Origin: Pseudomonadota bacterium
GTDB lineage: Bacteria > Pseudomonadota > Gammaproteobacteria > Steroidobacterales > Steroidobacteraceae
Assembly: GCA_003242275.1 (NCBI GenBank)
Contig: QGUX01000225.1
Coordinates: 1 to 5,705 of the forward strand
Reading direction: 5' to 3'
Length of the DNA stretch: 5,705 nt
Translations under genes and position numbers: made by a program
In this document: positions 1 through 5,705 of the stretch, in pieces
Layout: every line of letters starts with the position of its first letter
How positions within the stretch are numbered: the first letter of the stretch is position 1
Notes under the pieces: generated by a model
Told to the model about the DNA's origin: nothing
The model's database searches: none
What the model saw: the letters and a program-made list of their open reading frames with translations, nothing else

Positions 1-1390
<1,390 letters not shown>

Positions 1391-1410
1391 CGCGATAACC
1401 TCCCGCGCTC

Positions 1411-1764
1411 ATGAGGTGGTTCATCGCCGCACTGGCCGTCGTGGCGCTGCTGTTGCAGTACCGCATCTGGGGATCGCCCGACGGCATGCGCGAGGTGCTG
1501 CGCCTGCAGGCCGCCGTCGAGGCGCAGCGCGAGGAGAACCGCCGCCTGGAGGCGCGCAACCGCCAGCTGGCCGCGGAAGTGCGCGACCTGAAGCAGGGCT
1601 TCGCCGCCGTGGAGGAGCGGGCCCGCTCGGAACTGGGCCTGATCGGCCCGAACGAGACCTATTTCCAGGTCGTGCCCCGCGAAGAGCCGGTCCGGCAGGA
1701 AGACATGCCGGAGGATCCGGTGGGCACCGAGCCGGCTCCCACCGCGCTCGCGGCCGCGCACTGA
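1411..1764 (+). CDS. ftsB: FtsB, septum formation initiator / divisome protein
   Basis: FtsB is a bitopic inner-membrane protein of the FtsQLB complex, which signals activation of septal peptidoglycan synthesis by FtsWI. The 117-residue product has a single hydrophobic segment (about residues 4-20), then a periplasmic coiled coil: positions 29, 32, 36, 39, 43, 46, 50, 53, 57 and 60 (V, L, V, Q, N, L, N, L, V, L) form regular a/d heptads, with the core asparagines typical of FtsB. The family motif follows as ERARSELGLIGPNETYFQVV (69-88). A Pro/Glu-rich tail (about 89-117) makes it slightly longer than the 103-residue E. coli protein. The ATG at 1411 lies 20 bp after the eno stop and has no recognisable Shine-Dalgarno sequence; the preceding bases are pyrimidine-rich. 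Coupling to eno translation is therefore likely. The next gene is in the same reading frame, 6 bp downstream. Confidence 0.95.
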   Translation: MRWFIAALAVVALLLQYRIWGSPDGMREVLRLQAAVEAQREENRRLEARNRQLAAEVRDLKQGFAAVEERARSELGLIGPNETYFQVVPREEPVRQEDMPEDPVGTEPAPTALAAAH

Positions 1765-1770
1765 TTTCCC

Positions 1771-2934
1771 GTGCAGTACTGGCTCGTCATGCCGGCCGCG
1801 GGCAGCGGGCGTCGCTTCGGCGGCGGGCGGCCCAAGCAGTACATGCCGCTGGGCGGGTCCAGCGTGATCGAGCGGGCGCTCTCGCCCTTCCTGGCCGATG
1901 ACCGCTGTCGCGGCGTGGCCGTGGCGCTGGACGCACGGGACACGGTGTTCGACACCCTGCCCGTGTCGCGCCATCCGCGGGTCACGCGCGTCACCGGCGG
2001 CGCACGGCGCTGCGATTCCGTGCGCCTTGCGCTGGCGTCGCTGCCGGTGGGTGATGCGGACTGGGTGCTGGTGCACGACGCCGCGCGACCCTGCGTGACG
2101 CGGGCCGACGTCGACCGCCTGCTCGCGGAGCTGGCCCATGACGAGGCCGGGGGCCTCCTGGCCACGCCGCTGGCCGACACGCTCAAGCGCGCCGACGCGG
2201 AAGGCCGGGTCGCGGACACACCCGCACGCACGGGGCTGTGGCGCGCGCTGACCCCGCAGATGTTCCGTGCCGGCGTGCTGAAGGCCGCCCTGGCGGCGGC
2301 CGAGGCCGCCGGCCGCGAACCCACCGACGAGGCACAGGCGGTGGAATGGCTGGGCGGCAGGCCCCGGCTGGTGGCCGGCCATCCCGGCAACATCAAGATC
2401 ACCACCGCTGCGGACCTGTCCGCCGCCGCGGCCCTGATCGATGGAGGAGCGCGCATGAACCTGCGCATCGGCAGCGGATTCGACGTGCATGCCTTCGGTC
2501 CCGGCGACCACGTGATGCTGGGCGGGGTACGCATTCCGTCGGACCGCGGCGTGCTGGCGCATTCCGACGGCGACGTGCTGCTGCACGCGCTCACCGACGC
2601 GCTGCTGGGTGCGGCCGGACTGGGCGACATCGGCCAGCACTTCCCGGACAGCGATCCGCGCTGGAAGGGCGCGGACAGCACCCGCTTCGTCCGCCATGCC
2701 ATGGAACTGCTGGCTGCACATGGCTGGTCGGTGGTCAATGCCGACCTCACCCTGCTTTCCGAGGCTCCGCGCATCGCGGCCCATCGTGATGCCATCCGCG
2801 CCAGCGTGGCCGCGGCGCTGGGCGTGGAGGCCGCGGCGGTGAACCTGAAGGCCACCACCACCGAGAAGCTGGGCTTCCTCGGCCGCCGCGAGGGCCTTGC
2901 CGCACAGGCCGTGGTGCTGCTGCGCAGTACGTAG
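1771..2934 (+). CDS. ispDF: Bifunctional IspD-IspF (MEP cytidylyltransferase / MEcPP synthase), in-frame fusion
   Basis: One uninterrupted 387-codon frame encodes two MEP-pathway enzymes. Residues 1-228 are IspD, which joins CTP and methylerythritol 4-phosphate. Seen are the nucleotide loop PAAGSGRRF (8-16, catalytic R15), PKQY with K22, VHDAARP (101-107), R153 before GLW, TPQMF (161-165), TDEA (185-188) and [10 protein letters not shown] with K209. Residues 229-387 are IspF, which forms methylerythritol cyclodiphosphate. It has GFDVH (236-240), AHSDGDV (263-269), the Zn2+ ligands D238, H240 and H272, GDIG (285-288) and TTTEKLGF (362-369). Only about five residues (DGGAR) join the domains. 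GTG at 1771 is the first possible start: the in-frame upstream codons are TTT, CCC and the ftsB stop. IspG-type product routing is not encoded here. Fused IspDF is well known in alpha- and epsilonproteobacteria, whereas gammaproteobacteria usually keep separate genes. An internal start (2455) could also give free IspF. The protein families are certain; the fused state is less so. Confidence 0.93.
   Translation: MQYWLVMPAAGSGRRFGGGRPKQYMPLGGSSVIERALSPFLADDRCRGVAVALDARDTVFDTLPVSRHPRVTRVTGGARRCDSVRLALASLPVGDADWVLVHDAARPCVTRADVDRLLAELAHDEAGGLLATPLADTLKRADAEGRVADTPARTGLWRALTPQMFRAGVLKAALAAAEAAGREPTDEAQAVEWLGGRPRLVAGHPGNIKITTAADLSAAAALIDGGARMNLRIGSGFDVHAFGPGDHVMLGGVRIPSDRGVLAHSDGDVLLHALTDALLGAAGLGDIGQHFPDSDPRWKGADSTRFVRHAMELLAAHGWSVVNADLTLLSEAPRIAAHRDAIRASVAAALGVEAAAVNLKATTTEKLGFLGRREGLAAQAVVLLRST
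2443..2457 (+). promoter_or_regulatory. Internal ribosome binding site and ATG for a possible separate IspF
   Basis: GGAGGAG (2443-2449) lies 5 bases before an ATG at 2455, exactly where IspF would begin ([12 protein letters not shown]). This is the best Shine-Dalgarno sequence in the ftsB-ispDF segment; the upstream ftsB and ispD starts have none. The ATG is in frame with ispD, so initiation here would yield a stand-alone 159-residue IspF, the normal family length, alongside the 387-residue fusion. The sequence shows the site clearly; its use is inferred. It may be a remnant of a former two-gene arrangement. Confidence 0.6.
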
Positions 2935-2945
2935 GCGCCACCCGA

Positions 2946-2968
2946 CGGGATCGATCAGGATTATCCCG
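2946..2968 (+). other. Short inverted repeat after ispDF (weak terminator candidate)
   Basis: CGGGAT (2946-2951) and ATCCCG (2963-2968) can form a 6-bp stem with an 11-base loop, 11 bp past the ispDF stop. There is no following T tract, so a classical Rho-independent terminator is not supported. It may be a weak transcript-end structure or chance in GC-rich DNA. Confidence 0.2.
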
Positions 2969-2991
2969 GATGCGGCCGCTTCGCCGCTGCC

Positions 2992-2997
2992 TACAAT
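2992..2997 (+). promoter_or_regulatory. Possible -10 element for the lipoprotein gene
   Basis: TACAAT matches the sigma70 -10 consensus in five of six positions and stands out in otherwise GC-rich sequence, 32 bp before the lipoprotein ATG. At 17-18 bp upstream the hexamer (around 2968-2974) does not resemble TTGACA, so the promoter is only tentatively called. It would let the lipoprotein gene be transcribed independently of the ispDF operon. Confidence 0.35.
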
Positions 2998-3029
2998 CGG
3001 AATCCTCGACGCAACGCGAGGGCATCACC

Positions 3030-3431
3030 ATGCACCGGATCGCGCTGGCCGCCACCGCGGCCCTGCTGCTGATGGGCTGTGCAACCACGCCGGAGGAGGA
3101 TCGGGGCGTGGAGATCACCGGGCCCGAGGCTTCGGTTCCCTTCGCCAACCAGCGTTCCACCATCCGCACCTGGCAGGCTGACGGCACGCGCGGCATCTGG
3201 GTGGAGGACCTGCACGGCAACTGGTACTACGGCCGCTTCCACGGCCCGTGCGTGGGCCTGCCCTTCGCCACTGCCGTGGGTTTCCGCACCGGGTCCACCG
3301 GGCAGCTGGACCGCTTCTCCAGCGTGGTGGTGCCGGGGGAGGGACGCTGCGCGCTGGCCAGCTTCGTGTCGACCACCGAGCCTCCCGACAACGGCAAGCG
3401 CCGCAACGGCGCGGAGGAGCCGGCGGAATAG
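3030..3431 (+). CDS. Small putative outer-membrane lipoprotein, DUF6491-like
   Basis: The 133-residue product starts with a lipoprotein signal peptide: MHR, a hydrophobic stretch (residues 4-15), and a lipobox LMGC with the lipidated cysteine at 17. The methionine at -2 is less usual but acceptable. Alanine at +2, not aspartate, predicts Lol sorting to the outer membrane. The mature domain has STIRTWQADGTRGIWVED, then WYYGRFHGPC, GLPFATAVGF and a second cysteine in GEGRCALASF. This layout (W/Y-rich strand, C74 and C107 that could pair as a disulfide) resembles the DUF6491 lipoproteins of Xanthomonadales, a family of unknown function; the assignment is from memory of the pattern and is tentative. 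The ATG at 3030 is preferred to ATG 2970, which would put 20 extra residues before the signal peptide, because GAGGG (3018-3022) sits 7 bases upstream of it. The C-terminal ~18 residues are charged and probably disordered. Its stop is only 5 bp from the stop of the convergent dehydrogenase gene. Confidence 0.8.
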   Translation: MHRIALAATAALLLMGCATTPEEDRGVEITGPEASVPFANQRSTIRTWQADGTRGIWVEDLHGNWYYGRFHGPCVGLPFATAVGFRTGSTGQLDRFSSVVVPGEGRCALASFVSTTEPPDNGKRRNGAEEPAE

Positions 3432-3436
3432 GCCCG

Positions 3437-4108
3437 CTACCAGGGCAGCTCGCGGCCTTGGTAGTCGAAGAAGCGCCCGCTGTGCTCGCGCGCCAGGCCC
3501 AGGGCCAGCCGCCAGATGCCGCTGGCGGAGTCCATGGGTTCCACCGGCGCTTTGCCGCCGCCCATGCGGGTGCGCACCCAGCCCGGATGCACGACCACCG
3601 TGGTGAGCCAGGGATGATCGAGCGCCAGGCTGCGGTTGATCATGTTCAGTGCCACCTTCGACGCGCGGTAGGCGTAGTGGCCGCCCGAGCGGTTGTCGGC
3701 GATGGATCCCAACCTGCTGGTCAGGTGGATGACGCGCGGATTGGTGGACAGCTTCAGCCGCGGCAGCAGTGCGCTGGCCAGCTCGAAGGGCGCGATGGCA
3801 TTGACGAGGAAGGATTCGATGAAATCCTCGCGCTGCGTACCCTCGGTCAGGATGCCCGCGCAGTTGACCAAGAGGTCGATGGCCACCCAGTCGCGGATGG
3901 CCGAGCCGATGGCCGCGGCCGCGGAAGGCTGGCGCAGGTCCACATCGACCAGCCGGCAGCGGCCCGGGTAGCTGGTCTGCAATGAAGCCAGTTCGGGGGA
4001 GGAGGAACTGCTGCGCGCCACGGCCAGCAGTTCGTGCCCCTGGCCCAGCACGATGCGTGCGAGCGCGAGGCCGATGCCGCGCGAGGTTCCCGTGACGACG
4101 ACTTTCAT
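3437..4108 (-). CDS. Short-chain dehydrogenase/reductase (SDR), C-factor-like
   Basis: The 223-residue product is a classical SDR with a Rossmann fold and NAD(P)(H)-linked oxidoreductase activity; the substrate cannot be told. Seen are the cofactor loop TGTSRGIG (6-13), DVDL (55-58, adenine-ring Asp), NCAG (82-85, a variant of NNAG), N103, catalytic S131 or S135 region (HLTSRLGS), and the YxxxK pair Y147/K151 (YRASK). HPGWVRTRMGG (174-184) follows, as in the CsgA/C-factor-like SDR group. R10 and R32 near the ribose site suggest an NADP(H) preference, which is inference. The start at 4108 puts the first beta strand directly at residue 2, as is usual; an upstream ATG at 4156 would add 16 residues without homology. 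AGGGA lies upstream of 4108 at somewhat long spacing. The gene is convergent with the lipoprotein gene and divergent from the exported NTF2-like gene. No terminator is seen at its 3' end. Confidence 0.92.
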   Translation of the reverse strand: MKVVVTGTSRGIGLALARIVLGQGHELLAVARSSSSSPELASLQTSYPGRCRLVDVDLRQPSAAAAIGSAIRDWVAIDLLVNCAGILTEGTQREDFIESFLVNAIAPFELASALLPRLKLSTNPRVIHLTSRLGSIADNRSGGHYAYRASKVALNMINRSLALDHPWLTTVVVHPGWVRTRMGGGKAPVEPMDSASGIWRLALGLAREHSGRFFDYQGRELPW

Positions 4109-4210
4109 CTCGATCTTCCCTGACAGGCGAAGCGCGAGCCGCCCCTCGCCATCCATGTCCGCCGGTTAACGAAACCGTGCGTGGCGGAGCCGGAGCCATC
4201 TCGCGTTGCA

Positions 4211-4226
4211 CCCGGCGACTGCCGGG
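4211..4226. repeat. Perfect GC-rich hairpin in the divergent intergenic region
   Basis: CCCGGC (4211-4216) and GCCGGG (4221-4226) form a perfect 6-bp inverted repeat around the tetraloop GACT. It lies between the divergent dehydrogenase and NTF2-like genes, upstream of the possible promoter of the latter. There is no T tract on either side. It could be a regulator-binding site or an RNA/DNA hairpin, but short GC palindromes are common by chance at this base composition. Confidence 0.35.
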
Positions 4227-4256
4227 ATCGTCAAGACCCGCGGCAATGCAGGTCCG

Positions 4257-4262
4257 TATCAT
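4257..4262 (+). promoter_or_regulatory. Possible -10 element for the exported NTF2-like gene
   Basis: TATCAT matches TATAAT in five of six positions and lies 23 bp before the ATG at 4286, giving a short leader that still contains the GGGAGG ribosome binding site (4275-4280). No good -35 hexamer is seen at 16-18 bp; the region 4231-4239 (TCAAGACCC) is a poor match. The call is tentative, resting mainly on position and on local AT enrichment. Confidence 0.3.
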
Positions 4263-4285
4263 GGCACAGGCCACGGGAGGTCTTC

Positions 4286-5705
4286 ATGACGAATATCTGC
4301 ACGATGCGGGCGGAAAGGACCGTGGGCGCGACGGGGCGCAGCCTCTGCCTGGCCCTGGTCGCGGCGCTGCTGTCCATCGGCCCGTCGGGTGCCGGGCAGG
4401 CTCCGGCCCAGGCGGGTGGAGCCGCGGGCACGGATCGTGAGGCGCAGCGCCAGCGCCTCGAGCGCGTGACGGCGGGATTGCGCCACGCCACCGCGGTGCG
4501 CGCGGCCAGGCGCGTGCAGGCGGCGCTGAACCACTATCGCGAGGCCGGCCTGTGGCAGGAGGCCGCGCGCCTGTTCACCCGTGACGCGGTGGCCGAAGTG
4601 GCCGGCCAGCGGCATGTGGGACCGGCCGCGATCGCGGCCTTCCTGCAGTCCCAGGCGCTGGGCGGCACCGGTCGCGGCCAACTGGGCTGGGGCGACCTCA
4701 ACACGCACCTGGTGATGAGTCCGGTGATCACGCTCGATCCGGATGGCCGCACCGTGCGCGGCCGCTGGCACGAGCTGTCGATGACCGGGCGCTTCGGCGA
4801 ACGCGCCGACTGGGCCAACGGCATCCACGAGAACGAGTACGTGGAGGAGGGCGGCGTGTGGAAGATCCGTCGCATCACCTACCATCCCTCGTTCGCCGGC
4901 CCGTACTCGCCCGGCTGGCGCAACGCCGACCGCAGCGACACGGTGAAGATCGCGCCCTTCCACTACACCCCCGACCGCGCCGGCACGCCCGTTCCGCTCA
5001 CGCCGGTGGTCACCGCGGCCGACCGCGCGCCCGCGGATGATGCCGGCCGCCTGCGCCGCGCGGGCGAGGTGCTGGCGCGGCTCACCTGCCTGCGCTGGCA
5101 GTCCGAGGTGCGCAGCCTGCAGAACGCCTATGGCTACTACGTGGACCGCCGCATGTGGGACGACGTGGCCGACCTGTTCGCGCCCGACGGCACCTTCGAG
5201 CCCGGCCAGCGCGGCGTGTACCGCGGCCGCGCCAGCATCCGCCGCGCGCTGGAGCAGTTCGGCCCGAAGGACCTCGCGCCCGGCGTGGTCAACGAGCACA
5301 CCCAGCTGCAGCCGGTGATCACGATGGCGGCGGACTGCCAGAGCGCGCAGGCGCGCGTCACCGAGCTGGTGATGGCCGGGCAGAACGGCGGGAAGGCGTA
5401 CTGGGGCATCAACATCCACGAGAACCGCTACCGCCGCATCGACGGCCGCTGGCAGCTCCAGTCCGTGCGCGCCGCGCGCCGCATGCGCACCGACTACGAG
5501 CTGGGATGGGCGAGGAGCGCGCTGCCGGCCACGCCCGCGCCGGCGGGGTTCGAGCCGGATGCGTCGCCGACCGCGGGCCACGAGGCATATCCGGCCTTCC
5601 AGCTGCCGCCGCTGCACTTTGCCAATCCGGCGGAGGGCGGCACGCCCTTCGGGGACCGGGGCCCGCCCCCCGGGAAGTGCTGGAGGCGCGCCCCGCCCGC
5701 CCCGG
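4286..5705 (+). CDS. Exported protein with two tandem NTF2/SnoaL-like domains (3' end beyond window)
   Basis: The frame is open from ATG 4286 to the window edge (473 codons, no stop), with GGGAGG (4275-4280) 5 bases before the start. A Sec-type signal peptide is seen: Arg at 8, 11 and 18, a hydrophobic core (about 19-31), and Ala/Gly-rich cleavage candidates near 34-42, so the product is probably periplasmic or secreted. Two SnoaL_4/NTF2-like alpha+beta domains follow, about residues 70-211 and 272-408. They share a helix with YxxxxxW-xxxA-xLFxxD, GQRxV, SPVIT/QPVIT, an ExxM strand, IHENxY (180-185 and 377-382), GxW, and a GW after the last strand. Each is followed by a linker with PFHY/PLHF and GTP. 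Such domains serve as isomerases, dehydratases or ligand-binding modules, but no catalytic residue can be assigned and the function is unknown. It is divergent from the SDR gene and could share a pathway with it, which is speculation. The last ~20 codons are suspect low-complexity sequence. Confidence 0.8.
   Translation, partial: MTNICTMRAERTVGATGRSLCLALVAALLSIGPSGAGQAPAQAGGAAGTDREAQRQRLERVTAGLRHATAVRAARRVQAALNHYREAGLWQEAARLFTRDAVAEVAGQRHVGPAAIAAFLQSQALGGTGRGQLGWGDLNTHLVMSPVITLDPDGRTVRGRWHELSMTGRFGERADWANGIHENEYVEEGGVWKIRRITYHPSFAGPYSPGWRNADRSDTVKIAPFHYTPDRAGTPVPLTPVVTAADRAPADDAGRLRRAGEVLARLTCLRWQSEVRSLQNAYGYYVDRRMWDDVADLFAPDGTFEPGQRGVYRGRASIRRALEQFGPKDLAPGVVNEHTQLQPVITMAADCQSAQARVTELVMAGQNGGKAYWGINIHENRYRRIDGRWQLQSVRAARRMRTDYELGWARSALPATPAPAGFEPDASPTAGHEAYPAFQLPPLHFANPAEGGTPFGDRGPPPGKCWRRAPPAP
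5656..5673. repeat. Very GC-rich hairpin near the window end
   Basis: CCGGGG (5656-5661) and CCCCGG (5668-5673) form a perfect all-G/C 6-bp stem around CCCGCC. It lies within the last part of the NTF2-like frame, where G/C homopolymers dominate. Such structures often cause sequencing compressions, so it is noted mainly as a warning about base-call reliability. Confidence 0.4.

Noticed and set aside
2970..3029. N-terminal extension of the lipoprotein to ATG 2970
   Set aside because: It would bury the signal peptide and lipobox behind 20 residues and would overlap the candidate -10 element; the ribosome binding site favours 3030.
3432..3446. GCCC/GGGC inverted repeat between the convergent genes as a bidirectional terminator
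   Set aside because: Only a 4-bp stem with no T tract on either strand.
4109..4156. N-terminal extension of the SDR to ATG 4156
   Set aside because: The extra 16 residues precede the canonical first beta strand and have no family counterpart; the start at 4108 fits SDR architecture.
4185..4197. Tandem CGGAGC copies upstream of the NTF2-like gene
   Set aside because: Only two 6-bp copies; expected by chance in GC-rich sequence.
2991..4274. A 427-codon minus-strand frame overlapping the SDR and lipoprotein genes
   Set aside because: The SDR in another frame on the same strand has full family motifs; this frame gives Arg/Gly/His-rich sequence without a fold signature.
4259..5617. A 452-codon minus-strand frame opposite the NTF2-like gene
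   Set aside because: The plus-strand frame has a ribosome binding site, signal peptide and an internally repeated domain, whereas the antisense product is low-complexity Ala/Val/Arg/His.

Overview
This is a GC-rich stretch of a gammaproteobacterial chromosome, most likely from the Xanthomonadales/Lysobacterales (a Lysobacter/Luteimonas/Pseudoxanthomonas-like organism). The evidence is the gene order kdsA-eno-ftsB-ispD-ispF, the strong G/C bias at third codon positions, and accessory genes (a DUF6491-like lipoprotein and a SnoaL/NTF2-like exported protein) that I associate with that order. The taxon is an inference from synteny and composition, not from a search.

Positions 1-2934 are one tightly packed plus-strand operon segment. 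It contains the 3' end of kdsA, then eno (joined by a 4-bp ATGA overlap), ftsB (20-bp gap) and an in-frame ispD-ispF fusion (6-bp gap). No internal promoter or terminator is evident, and ftsB and ispDF lack clear Shine-Dalgarno sequences, which suggests translational coupling. The products are housekeeping proteins: KDO-8-phosphate synthesis for lipopolysaccharide, glycolytic enolase, the divisome protein FtsB, and two steps of the MEP isoprenoid pathway. The most distinctive point here is that IspD and IspF share one uninterrupted 387-codon frame, with a well-formed internal ribosome binding site and ATG exactly at the IspF start.

Positions 2935-4285 leave the conserved operon. A short gap with a possible -10 element leads into a small lipoprotein gene (3030-3431). 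It is convergent, with only 5 bp between stop codons, with a minus-strand short-chain dehydrogenase/reductase gene (3437-4108). The truD-surE genes that often follow ispF in related bacteria are not here. A 177-bp divergent intergenic region (4109-4285) holds a perfect GC-rich hairpin and a possible promoter for the next gene.

Positions 4286-5705 are an open plus-strand frame that runs off the end of the window (473 codons, no stop). It encodes an exported protein with two tandem NTF2/SnoaL-like domains that visibly arose by duplication. The last ~65 bases turn into G/C homopolymers containing a strong hairpin, and the translation there becomes low-complexity, so base calls or reading frame at the extreme end should be treated with caution. 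I see no tRNA, rRNA, CRISPR array, insertion sequence or phage feature, and no convincing case for a wholly new system. The items that merit follow-up are the IspDF fusion with its internal start and the duplicated exported NTF2-like protein.
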